Part shown: piece by piece, positions 9,177 to 19,809 of the stretch
How the letters are laid out: each line of letters opens with the position of its first letter
Position numbering within the stretch: position 1 is the first letter of the stretch
Assembly: GCA_037903475.1 (NCBI GenBank)
Contig: JBAJFG010000152.1
Span: 336,001 to 400,000 of the forward strand
From: Ancylostoma caninum
Lineage: Eukaryota > Nematoda > Chromadorea > Rhabditida > Ancylostomatidae
Length of the DNA stretch: 64,000 nt
Direction of reading: 5' to 3'
Program-made: the position numbers and the translations under genes
The notes under the pieces: model-generated
What the model was told of the DNA's origin: nothing
What the model saw: the letters and a program-made list of their open reading frames with translations, nothing else
Database searches by the model: none

Positions 9177-12100
9177 TCATCTGGAGGAACTCACTGCATG
9201 TATGCAACATACGGCAGCTTTTTTGAGCGTATCAGGATTCTCAATATTTCCAAATGGTCCCACAAAATTTGATGAGGTAGAACGATAGGACAAAGAAGGC
9301 AAAGGAACCACCTGGGAGGGAAAAAATGCTGAATCCGATGAGAAAACTCACTACGAAGGCACCTAGATATCTCATCTTCAAAAGAACTTGTTGCATTTTT
9401 CCCCATGGCATAGAGAAGCCAACAGTTTGATCGGTTAAGCAAAATAGGTAAACAAATGAAAAAATGAATGAACAAGTGGATGAAGAATGAGTGATTTGAT
9501 ATAAAATGATGGATGAATAGAAGGCGGATTTTCCTCTTTTTGAGTACGATAGCCACGTTAAAGATCCGAGAGAACTGTAGGTTATAAAAAGCACCTGTTC
9601 AAGAACCTTGGCAACCGCTTGCTGGCGACTCATCCTCTCCTTGCTTATCAAGTACGCAGCACAGAAAGCTGGTGCTCTGGAAAATGAAATAGTTGATATT
9701 CTTATAGTACTAGTAAGTAAATACGTGTATAATAGTGAAAGTAAAGAGAGCCCACAAAATGCGGTTAATAGCACTACACCTGTTCCTCCCTTTAGCGCTG
9801 CACACAAGAACGGACTTCCCCGCTTTCCTGCCTCGTTCCACAAGGTCGCAAAACTGGTCGAAAAGCACGGTCATATTCACCTTCGACTGAAATAATCATG
9901 ACTTATAATAAAGGGCTTAGTCTGTCACGTGTGTGTGTGCGTGTGTGTGTCAGTCAGTGTGTGTGAAACGAAATTCGAGGGCGTGGCCTAGATCGAAGAA
10001 AATGCACTACAACGGGTCCACTGTTGTTGTAGGAGTGTGCCGGCGTCCAAAAGAGGGGAAACACCTGGAGTCGGGTCCAACGGCGTGATAAAGGTGCGCC
10101 GGCGTCCAAAAGTGGGGAAACGCCTGGAGTCGGGTCCAATGGTGTGATAAGGGTGCGCCGGCGTCCAAATGTGGGGAAACGCCTGGAGTCGGGTCCAACG
10201 GTGTGATAAGGGTGCGCCGGCGTCGAAAAGTGGGGAAACGCCTGGAGTCGGGACCAACGGTGTGATAAGGGTGCGCCGGCGTCCAAATATGGGGAAACAC
10301 CTGGAGTCGGGTCCAACGGTGTGATAAGGGTGCGCCGGCGTCCAAATTTGGGGAAACACCTGGAGTCGGGTCCAACGGTGTGATGAGGGTGCGCCGGCGT
10401 CCAAATATGGGGAAACACCTGGAGTCGGGTCCAACGGTGTGATAAGGGTGCGCCGGCGTCCAAATGTGGGGAAACACCTGGAGTCGGGTCCAACGGTGGA
10501 GTCGGGTCCGGTGTGATAAGGGTGCGCCGGCGTCCAAATGTGGGGAAACGCCTGGAGTCGGGTCCAACGGTGTGATAAGGGTGCGCCGGCGTCGAAAAGT
10601 GGGGAAACGCCTGGAGTCGGGACCAACGGTGTGATAAGGGTGCGCCGGCGTCCAAATATGGGGAAACACCTGGAGTCGGGTCCAACGGTGTGATAAGGGT
10701 GCGCCGGCGTCCAAATGTGGGGAAACGCCTGGAGTCGAGTCCAACGGTGTGATAAGGGTGCGCCGGCGTCGAAAAGTGGGGAAACGCCTGGAGTCGGGTC
10801 CAACGGTGTGATAAGGGTGCGCCGGCGTCCAAATATGGGGAAACGCCTGGAGTCGGGACCAACGGTGTGATAAGGGTGCGCCGGCGTCGAAAAGTGGGGA
10901 AACGCCTAGAGTCGGGTCCAACGGTGTGATAAGGGTGCGCCGGCGTCGAAAAGTGGGAAACGCCTGGAGTCGGGTCCAACGGTGTGATAAGGGTGCGCCG
11001 GCGTCGAAAAGTGGGGAAACGCCCAGAGTCGGGTCCAACGGTGTGATAAGGGTGCGCCGGCGTCGAAAAGTGGGGAAACGCTTGGAGTCGGGTCCAACGG
11101 TGTGATAAGGGTGCGCCGGCGTCGAAAAGTGGAGAAACGCCCGGAGTCGGGTCCAACGGTGTGATAAGGGTGCGCCGGCGTCCAAAGTGGGGAAACGCCT
11201 GGAGTCGGGTCCAACGGCGCGCCGGCGTCCAAATGTGGGGAAACACCTGGAGTCGGGTCCAACGGTGTGATAAGGGTGCGCCGGCGTCGAAAAGTGGGGA
11301 AACGCCTGGAGTCGGGTCCAACGGTGTGATAAGGATGCGCCGGCGTCCAAAAGTGGGGAAACGCCTGGAGTCGGGTCCAACGGTGTGATAAGGGTGCGCC
11401 GGCGTCCAAAAGTGGGGAAACGCCTGGAGTCGGGTCCAACGGTGTGATAAGGATGCGCCGGCGTCCAAAAGTGGGGAAACGCCTGGAGTCGGGTCCAACG
11501 GTGTGATAAGGATGCGCCGGCGTCGAAAAGTGGGGAACGCCTGGAGTCGGGTCCAACGGTGTGATAAGGATGCGCCGGCGTCCAAATATGGGAAACACCT
11601 GGAGTCCGGTCCAACGGCGTGATAAGGGTGCGCCGGTGTCCAAATGTGGGGGGGAACGCCTGGAGTCGGGTCCAACGGTGTGATAAGGGTGCGCCGGCGT
11701 CGAAAAGTGGGGAAACGCCTGGAGTCGGGTCCAACGGTGCGATAAGGGTGCGCCGGCGTCGAAAAGTGGGAAACGCCTGGAGTCGGGTCCAACGGTGTGA
11801 TAAGGGTGCGCCGGTGTCCAAATGTGGGAAACGCCTGGAGTCGGGTCCAACGGTGTGATATGAGTGCGCCGACGTCCAAAAGTGGAGAAACGCCTGGGGA
11901 CGGGTGCAATGGTGTGATAAGGGTGCGCCGGCTTCCACAAGTAATAGGAATTTGCTAGGCGGGTCTATTCCTGCATGAGGGGTACGCTTATCCTGTTTCG
12001 GCGGACCCTCCTACCTAAATCACCTAGATGTACATTGCTTTCTTTCTTATCCGTGTTCTCTTCCCATTCCGTTTGTGTCTGAGTGAACCGCTCCTTCCTT

Positions 12101-15100
12101 TCCGTTTGTATGCACCGGTGGACCCTTATCACTTAAATTACCACAACAACCAGTTGAGCCTAAATCATTTCAACATAACATTTGCACTGAATTGGTTACA
12201 CTCAGTTCTTCACGGCCATATACTTCGCTCATATGGAAGAGCATAACTTCGTTTACATGAGGAAAAGCTACCACTTACGGCATCAAGGGTTTCTCAGGAG
12301 AGCGATAGAACTGCGTGGAAGGATGCAGATCTTATCAATCCATTTACACTTTTGTGTTTGGTTTCAACGTGATGCAGTATGCGAGCGAAGCGAGCATCAA
12401 TAGAAGTCTGGAAGTCCGGCGTTAGCCGGACGGCCAGACTGGTGAGAAATAACTGGCTTATGTTAATACCAGTCTGGCCGTCCGGCTAACGCCGGACTTC
12501 CAGACTTCTATTGATGCTCGCTTCGCTCGCATACTGCACATGCACGTTGAAACCAAACACAAAAGTGTAAATGGATTGATAAGATCTGCATCCTTCCACG
12601 CAGTTCTATCGTTCTCCTGAGAAACCCTTGATCCCGTAGGTGGTAGCTTTCCCCCATAGGAACGAAGTTATGCTCTTCCATGTAAGCGGAGTTAGTGGAC
12701 ATGAAGAACTGAGTGTAACCGATCCAGTGCAAATGCTATCTTGAAATGATTTAGGCTCAACTGGTTGTTGTGGTAATTCAAGTGATAAGGGTCCACCGGT
12801 GTATATAAACGGAAAGGAAGGAGTGGTTCATTCAGGCACAAACGGAATGGGAAGAGAACACGGATATGAAAGGAAACAATGTACATCTAGGTGATTTAGG
12901 TAGGAAGGTCCGCCGAAACAGGATAAGCGTATCCCTCATGCAGAAATAGACCCGCCTAGCGAATTCCTATTACCTGTGGATGCCAGCGCACCCTTATCAC
13001 GCCGTTGGACCCGACTCCAGGCGTTTCCCCACATTTGGACGCCGGCGCACCCTTATCACACCGTTGGACCCGACTCCAGGCGTTTCCCACATTTGGACAC
13101 CGGCGCACCCTTATCACACCGTTGGACCCGACTCCAGGCGTTTCCCCACTTTTCGACGCCGGCGCACCCTTATCACACCGTTGGACCCGACTCCAGGCGT
13201 TTCCCCACTTTTCGACCCGGCGCACCCTTATCACACCGGGACCCGACTCCAGGCGTTCCCCACTTTTGGACACCGGCGCACCCTTATCACACCGTTGGAC
13301 CCGACTCCAGGCGTTTCCCCACTTTTGACGCCGGCGCACCCTTATCACACCGTTGGACCCGACTCCAGGCGTTCCCCCACATTTGGACACCGGCGCACCC
13401 TTATCACGCCGTTGGACCCGACTCCAGGTGTTTCCCCATATTGGACGCCGGCGCACCTTATCACACCGTTGGACCCGACTCCAGGCGTTTCCCCACTTTT
13501 CGATGGACGCCGGCGCATCCTTATCACACCGTTGGACCCGACTCCAGGCGTTTCCCCACTTTTGGACGCCGGCGCATCCTTATCACACCGTTGGACCCGA
13601 CTCCAGGCGTTTCCCCACTTTTCGACGCCGGCGCATCCTTATCACACCGTTGGACCCGACTCCAGGTGTTTCCCCACTTTTGGACGCCGGCGCACCCTTA
13701 TCACACCGTTGGACCCGACTCCAGGTGTTTTCCCCACATTTGGACGCCGGCGCACCCTTATCACACCGTTGGACCCGACTCCAGGCGTTTCCCCACTTTT
13801 CGACGCCGGCGCACCCTTATCACACCGTTGGACCCGACTCCAGGCGTTTCCCCACTTTCGACGCCGGCGCACCCTTATCACACCGCTGGACCCGACTCCA
13901 GGCGTTTCCCCACTTTTCGACGCCGGCGCACCCTTATCACACCGCTGGACCCGACTCCAGGCGTTTCCCCACTTTTCGACGCCGGCGCACCCTTATCACA
14001 CCGTTGGACCCGACTCCAGGCGTTTCCCCACTTTTCGACGCCGGCGCACCCTTATCACACCGTTGGACCCGACTCCAGGCGTTCCCCACTTTTGACGCCG
14101 GCGCACCCTTATCACACCGTTGGACCCGACTCCAGGTGTTTCCCCACATTTGGACGCCGGCGCACCCTTATCACACCGTTGGACCCGACTCCAGGCGTTT
14201 CCCCACTTTTCGACGCCGGCGCACCCTTATCACACCGTTGGACCCGACTCCAGGCGTTTCCCCACATTTGGACGCCGGCGCACCCTTATCACACCGTTGG
14301 ACCCGACTCCAGGCGTTTCCCCACTTTGGACGCCGGCGCACCCTTATCACACCGTTGGACCCGACTCCAGGCGTTTCCCCACTTTTGGACGCCGGCGCAC
14401 CCTTATCACGCCGTTGGACCCGACTCCAGGCCCCACATTTGTTATCCCCACATCCAGGCGTTTCCCCACATTTGGACGCCGGCGCACCCTTATCACACCG
14501 TTGGACCCGACTCCAGGTGTTTCCCCATATTTGGACGCCGGCGCACCCTCATCACACCGTTGGACCCGACTCCAGGTGTTTCCCCAAATTTGGACGCCGG
14601 CGCACCCTTATCACACCGTTGGACCCGACTCCAGGTGTTTCCCCATATTTGGACGCCGGCGCACCCTTATCACACCGTTGGTCCCGACTCCAGGCGTTTC
14701 CCCACTTTTCGACGCCGGCGCACCCTTATCACACCGTTGGACCCGACTCCAGGCGTTTCCCCACATTTGGACGCCGGCGCACCCTTATCACACCATTGGA
14801 CCCGACTCCAGGCGTTTCCCCACTTTTGGACGCCGGCGCACCTTTATCACGCCGTTGGACCCGACTCCAGGTGTTTCCCCTCTTTTGGACGCCGGCACAC
14901 TCCTACAACAACAGTGGACCCGTTGTAGTGCATTTTCTTCGATCTAGGCCACGCCCTCGAATTTCGTTTCACACACACTGACTGACACACACACGCACAC
15001 ACACACGTGACAGACTAAGCCCTTTATTATAAGTCATGATGTAGTAGGAAGTTTGGAGAGGCCAATAGCCACCATATAGTGACACTTGTGATTAATGCTT

Positions 15101-18100
15101 CGGACCGGTATGTATTATAAGGTGTTGTTATACAGACCGTTCCATAGACATGTAGGGAACCTATATTTTCAGGCTTCGGCACGCATCGCGCCGTTTTTCG
15201 AAATGCATCTCTGAATCGAGTGAATTCCGCACTTCGGGAAACCTTCGGTTCGAAATTCTCATAGAGCTATATTCAAAAGCTGCTCTCCGTTTCACCAAGC
15301 TTTCAATAAGCGACCGATTTCATGAGTATTACAGGGTGATCCAAAATTACGGAGACACGCTAAAGATTCATATCTAACGTTGGAAAGCGAGTTGGCAATT
15401 TTGTTTCCAATACGACATTTTTCACTCTACAATGAACAAAATCTACCATCACATCTCACGATTTCTCCTACCACCTGCGAGAAAACACATGAAGAATTTG
15501 AACTAGTCGTCTGCTGTGGCGCGGAAGTGCAGTCTTCTTAGATAAACTGACCTTTCTAAAAGCGTTTGCTCCAAAGATTTAACAATTTTTATGAGAGAAA
15601 AGTCAGTTTTTGTCCTCGAATGAATATCACAACGAGAAATCTGGCCGAATGAATACTGAAAATAAGATTTATGAGGAAGCGGAGATGAGTTCCTGTGCAA
15701 AACAGAGCAAAATGTATTAGGGCTGTTTCTGGATCTTTTTTTTACTGTTTAAGGAGGGGACTGGAACTTATTAGGCTCATCAACTTCCTATCTCAAAGTT
15801 CTGAGAAGTATTTCCCTCATAATACATTTAATGATGGTGACTAGAATTGAAAAGCACCCCCAGCCCGCGTTGAATTTTGGCGTATCCGTACGAAATCTTG
15901 GATCTCATAACCAAGGTAGGAGGCCATTCACAATGACTATAAAGTCTTTCTTTTGTCTCCCACACCTTGTACTTTTCATGTACTGCTTAGTGTGCCTCTT
16001 GTAAAATTTTACACATTAGCACAACATGCGCGCCAAGCCTGCACAAAAAATGTAATTGGAAAAATGTAAAACTAAGCTTGACTGACGGCCTAGCTGTTCC
16101 TAAAAATCATAGTGTTAGGTAATGTTTTGGAAGAAGCTGTACAGTTGAACAAATGAACAGCAAAAGATTGGATGCAAAACGCCAAAACTCGTGATAAGTT
16201 GAAAAACGCGCATCGCGCCCTTGTTTCCGTAATTTTGGACCACCCTGTATATCAGGTTGTGCAAAATAAATGGTGCACTTTTTTTTCGATAGCATACGAT
16301 AATGTTCGGACAGAGTAAGCCATCTAGATGCGGCTGTAATCTCATACAGCAACGTGAGCTCTTTCTTAATGCTTATATAAGAGATGTCGTCTTGTTGTCA
16401 TGTTAGGAGTCTTGAAACAATTGAAAAGAAAAGTAAAATATCGCGTTTTCGATTCTCTGAATTTCGAGGATTCTCCTGTAACACCAGAAGAATAGAAAAA
16501 AGTCAGCACGAAAACGCGCAGTTTCCTTTGCACCAACCTAGACAGCGCAAGTTGGATGAAACCACTTGATCTATGCTGACCCTAACCTCCACAACGACCA
16601 GGTAATGAGTAGTAAAATTACAACCATGACTCGGTAGTCGATTAGTCCATGCTGACTTACATCAATGCACTTCTTTTCGGTCTCCGGAACGTCCATCGCG
16701 ACGAAATAACGGAAGTGTTGTGACCTGCGCGGGCACAGGCAGGGACAGTCGTAACGTCTCCTGAAACTGTATGAAACGAGGGTAGTCCAGAAAACTTCAT
16801 GAGGTAACAAAAGTGACATGTCTGGCATATACTGTCGACGAAGAAACCAAAAGAACATCTAGTAAATCACGGGTAGTGAGCTACATATGTATCCGAATTA
16901 AAACTGGGAACACAGATCAGTTGTGACGATATAAACATCAACCTCGGGTAGCACCATCGAGATAACCCAGGGTAAAAGTGTTAAAACCTTACAAATTCAC
17001 CCCTCGTTAACACAGGCGCATACAGGTTCACCCCGGGTAATCTCCGTGATGCATCCAGGCCGTGAACCGAGTTGGGACAACATGAGCTCACCTGTTCGCT
17101 TCTTCGCCGTCCTCATTGCAGAGGTCGCATACGAACTCGATGTTCAGTCGACACAGCAGATTCATGTTCGCCACCGCGTCTTGCGGTCCCACATAGACGG
17201 TGTCGTCAATCTACAACCGAACCCATCGGGTAAAAACTTAACCAAAGATGGTGCTGGAGGAGCAGCTTACCTGCCAAACGACCTCTCCAACGTAGAGCAG
17301 CTTAGTGGCGAGTGGTAGACTGGGCGCAGTGTTTTGTCTTCCGAATGGCCGTGGCGAGCACAGCTGGCCATCGTCGGTCTCGTCAGAGCCACCTTGCCTT
17401 TCCGAGGAATCCTTTCGTTCGATTTGGAGTGATCCTCGACCCTGGAATGATTGTTTATGAATGTACCCATGTGCCAGTGGCGGACGTAGAGGGCAGCCCC
17501 ACCCTAAAGATTGAGTCCCCGGATTTTTGGAATTACTTTGTAAAACAGATAAAAATATGTATTGCATGGTCTTTTTTCTAATAATATTTCTCGATTTCTC
17601 GATTAATATTTCTTAAACATTTAATAATAATTATTTAACATTTGAATCAACTTTTTTAAAAAGTAATTTTGTAATTCCATTTGGGTCCACGGAGTGGCGG
17701 AGTTGCCACTTTTTTCTTCCTCCCCCACTTCCTGGCTAGCAATTCCGGGGTCCGGCATTTATATGTAGGTATGTAATCCTCCAAATGTGAAAGTGGCTAT
17801 TATAATTTTTTCAAACATTCAAGCAGAAACTACAAGAGCTGTAATTTTCTGTATTTCTTGTACAGTCTGTTTAATGGCAGCAACAATTGAGTATTTGCTC
17901 CCAGTGCCTCCCTTTCTCGCCTGCATCTCTTAATACTTCACAATTTTCAGCGTTCTCTTCCTCTAAAATCTCTCCAGCATCTTTGTTCGTGAAGCATATC
18001 ATACTATAGCAATGCAAAGTTCTAACTTGGAGGCCATGAGTATGCCTGAAAACATCTCAATTTTTGATTTTTTCATATTGTGGATCGGGACTTTCCCATC

Positions 18101-19809
18101 TATGGTGGCAGGGATTGCAGCAGCAAGTACATATTTACATATGTATATTAGCTCATATTGAAATAAGTCTTCTTGTATCAACTGTGACTACCTTAAATAC
18201 CAAAAAAAGCTCCAATGAAAGACAACCCTCAGCGTTGAAAATTACTCACCAATTCATTAGCTGTTGACATAAGTCCTTGCTTTTTTTTCTCTCATGTGCA
18301 CAATAAGTTCTGGAAGCGCTTTCCCTCCTCTACAATCCCATCCTTAAAATCATCAAGTGTTTCCACAGAACTATTGAATTACTTGATTTTTAAGCTTAAG
18401 AAGAAAAACACTAATACGAGGTAAAAACCCAATTTCCTCCCGGTACGGGCCAGTAAGCATTCTACACTGTTCAAGCGTGTAAGCACTACAGTATATAAAC
18501 GTGGAAGAGCATCATCAGTGGAACTGTTGGAGCGGCAGTTGGACGATTTTTGGAAAGTGGGGTCTGACGTCACCATGGGGTAAGATGACTGGACCCTCGC
18601 AATTGGATTCTTTTAGCAGAATTACTTCAGTTATTTGGTAGCTATGAGAAGTATGATGTCCACCCAGACCATACGATTCCTTTGAAGCAATTTCCGGATC
18701 ACGTATTAGAAATTTGTTCTGTCGAAGTGTCTTTGAGACCAAATATTTTCTCCTTTGGATTTGGAAAATCGCTGATGGCCGGTCATCTCAGGCAAAACGT
18801 CTTTTTCATACTTAGCACAGGTCACATTGCCAGTGTTGATGGCCTTTCGAGCTTCAACTGATCTCAAGAATAGGTGGCTGTCGGTTGCGCTGTTTTTTTT
18901 CTTATCAAGTCGTTGCTCTACTTTGCGGGCTCAAAACTCAAACACACCACCGCTTCAAGAAAAACTGTTTGCAAAACTCTTGTAGAGGAAGAATAGCGCT
19001 TTTGAATCGTATATGAGTTGTAATAAAAAATAACATGGGTGTGAAGAATAGCACATCCGGAAAAAAGCGCAAGGACTTATGTTAATACCTAATACCATAT
19101 TCCACATAAGTTCACCAGCATCACTGTTAAAAACATCAGGAAAACGCTCTAATGATTGAAAAAAACGTGTATTGCTAACTAATTCTACGACAGTAGAGGA
19201 GAGGAAAAGTCCTTACCGCGTGGGGGGCCACCATGATCACATTGGTTTTTCTGGCCGCTGGGTCTATCTGCATAGAGTGCGATGAGGTCGTACTCGTCGG
19301 CGATGACGTTTCTGCAACGACAACAACTTTACGAATCAAAGATTAGTGCCTCACTGTCAACTCGTACCCAGGGCCAGCATACATCACTGAGATTACCCAG
19401 GGTGAACGCGTTAATCTCCAAGTTGCGGTTGTAATGTTGCAGGGGTTAGCACTTTTACTATTGGTAACCTCAACAATGCACGCCGGCCCAGCTATCCATG
19501 TACTGGTAGTATTTATTAATAGCTGTATTAATTACTTGCCATTTTCATCAATGATATTGCAGTCCGTGCTAGCAAAACTCTAATTTTTTGGAAAATTTCA
19601 ATCCATTGCCAAGTTATGAACGACCGAATACACAAGAAGATTTCGAATTACAGTTTCGATCTAAATGGTAGATAAATTCTTAAAAAGTACCATGACTGCT
19701 AGATGTGGTGATACTGCTGCGACTGCCACGCTTGTTGAAGAGGAAGTGAATCTGGTTGGAGTCCAGCCCGTTCGAGGTCGCAGAGGAGGCTCGCGAGCGG
19801 AGTGACTGG
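9177..19809 (-). CDS. dual-specificity-phosphatase-like protein, predicted pseudophosphatase (5' end missing)
   Basis: Nine exons were built from splice sites with matching phases: 19691-19809, 19217-19311, 17271-17441, 17092-17210, 16661-16724, 9780-9886, 9595-9676, about 9352-9432, 9177-9311. The first visible exons are Ser/Thr-rich. The DSP fold starts around LLYVGEVVWQ, IDDTVYVGPQDAV and RLNIEFVCDLCNED, continues through YFVAMDVPE (Asp at the usual general-acid position), and reaches the signature loop SVLVCSAKGRNR and then CAAYLISKERMSRQQAV. Aligned with the family motif HCxxGxSR, this loop reads CSAKGRNR, so the catalytic Cys position is Ser. About 320 residues are visible. The 5' exons are unknown, and the acceptor before the 9352-9432 exon is not AG. 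A 6774-bp intron (9887-16660) holds the giant palindrome. A role as a non-catalytic binding protein is inference. Confidence 0.78.
9352..9594 (-). other. problematic junction: open-frame intron without a visible AG acceptor
   Basis: The exon 9595-9676 ends at AACAG/gtgctt. Coding resumes at about 9432 with TVGFSMPWGKMQQVLL, which fits the last helix of a DSP domain. Between them the expected acceptor is absent: minus-strand sequence here reads TTTTGCTTAACCGATC where an AG is needed. The interval is open in the coding frame, so reading through it would add about 54 hydrophobic residues. Possible explanations are a sequencing error, splice-site loss with retention, or a wrong exon edge. Confidence 0.5.
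10020..11940 (+). repeat. 59-bp satellite, left palindrome arm (about 32 copies)
   Basis: Consensus phrases are GGTGCGCCGGCGTC, AAGTGGGGAAACGCC and TGGAGTCGGGTCCAACGG. The period is 59 bp, with occasional 1-nt indels and truncated copies (for example near 10490-10515 and 11215). The minus strand has no stop in any of its three frames through most units, giving ORFs of 643 and 651 codons that overlap one another. Because 59 is not divisible by three these are repeat artefacts. Confidence 0.97.
12400..12512. other. palindrome tip: two 36-nt nested hairpins flanking a 24-nt spacer
   Basis: Each arm ends in AGTCTGG-AA-GTCCGGC-GTTA-GCCGGAC-GG-CCAGACT, itself a two-part hairpin (outer stem 7 bp, inner stem 7 bp, GTTA loop). 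The left copy is about 12405-12441 and the right copy about 12470-12507. GCGAGCGAAGCGAGC further out forms another short hairpin in each arm. A diverged copy of the 36-nt structure lies at 7012-7050. Confidence 0.85.
12975..14915 (-). repeat. 59-bp satellite, right palindrome arm (about 33 copies)
   Basis: This is the mirror image of the left array; the plus strand is now the stop-free one (ORFs of 542 and 650 codons, again artefacts). Unit order and truncations are not identical to the left arm: 13210-13260 and 14425-14460 contain arm-specific deletions. The arms have therefore diverged internally while their outermost units remain identical. Confidence 0.97.
15332..16247. mobile_element. 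916-bp Tc1/mariner-type MITE
   Basis: The ends are inverted: CAGGGTGATCCAAAATTACG at the left and the complement of CAGGGTGGTCCAAAATTACG at the right. Each is flanked by TA (15330-15331 and 16248-16249), the target duplication of Tc1/mariner elements. No transposase motif was seen inside. It lies in the same intron as the giant palindrome. Confidence 0.85.
16252..16538. mobile_element. about 290-bp mariner-type MITE
   Basis: The left end TCAGGTTGTGCAAAATAAATGG and the reverse complement of the right end, GGTTGGTGCAAAGGAAACTG, are related, and both are bordered by TA. It abuts the preceding MITE with only a few bases between them, so one inserted next to or into the other's target site. It is in the 6.8-kb intron of the phosphatase-like gene. 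Confidence 0.7.
16958..17046. mobile_element. 90-bp MITE, copy 1 (intron)
   Basis: The ends GAGATAACCCAGGGTAAA and the complement of GAGATTACCCGGGGTGAA form inverted repeats. A second copy in opposite orientation is at 19387-19476 in a neighbouring intron of the same gene. Confidence 0.7.
17475..17752. mobile_element. degenerate hAT-like MITE (intron)
   Basis: The left end CAGTGGCGGACGTAGAGGG matches the terminal repeat of the 45371-45670 element, and the right part (GTCCACGGAG through CCCCACTTCCTGG) matches that element's right half. The right terminus has decayed. The left end lies only about 33 bp upstream of the acceptor of the exon beginning at 17441. Confidence 0.65.
17753..19216. other. 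intron interior, nothing recognised
   Basis: This is the remainder of the 1775-bp intron 17442-19216 of the phosphatase-like gene. Short ORFs at 18379-18742 run on the minus strand, and a plus-strand stretch ending at a potential donor near 18582 has no partner exon. No TIR pair was found. Confidence 0.5.
19387..19476. mobile_element. 90-bp MITE, copy 2 (intron)
   Basis: Begins GAGATTACCCAGGGTGAA and ends with the complement of GAGGTTACCAATAGTAAAAG. It is related to 16958-17046 and lies in the 379-bp intron 19312-19690 of the same gene, in inverted orientation. Confidence 0.6.

Larger units (their letters stand above)
9895..15040. mobile_element. 5.1-kb palindromic element in the phosphatase-gene intron
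   Basis: The left arm (9895-12443) and right arm (12468-15040) are reverse complements around a 24-nt spacer (12444-12467). Each arm, from the outside inward, has: CATGACTTATAATAAAGGGC, a GT-rich tract, GAGGGCGTGGCCTAGATCG, a 59-bp satellite array of about 1.9 kb, about 460 bp of unique sequence, and a 36-nt hairpin. The outer ends of the arms (at least the first 250 bp) look identical; the inner unique parts differ by a few percent. No transposase is visible. No clear target duplication is seen beyond a shared AT. The left end lies 8 bp from the AG acceptor of the exon that starts at 9886. Confidence 0.95.

Noticed and set aside
9425..9445. U12-type AT-AC intron end as an explanation for the missing AG
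   Set aside because: The donor at 9594 is of ordinary GT type, and nematodes such as C. elegans are known to lack U12 introns.
9954..11940. Minus-strand ORFs of 643-651 codons, mirrored by plus-strand ORFs of 542-650 codons at 12976-14981
   Set aside because: All are translations of the 59-bp satellite in successive frames; they overlap each other and mirror the palindrome, and no start, splice or codon-use signal singles out one frame.
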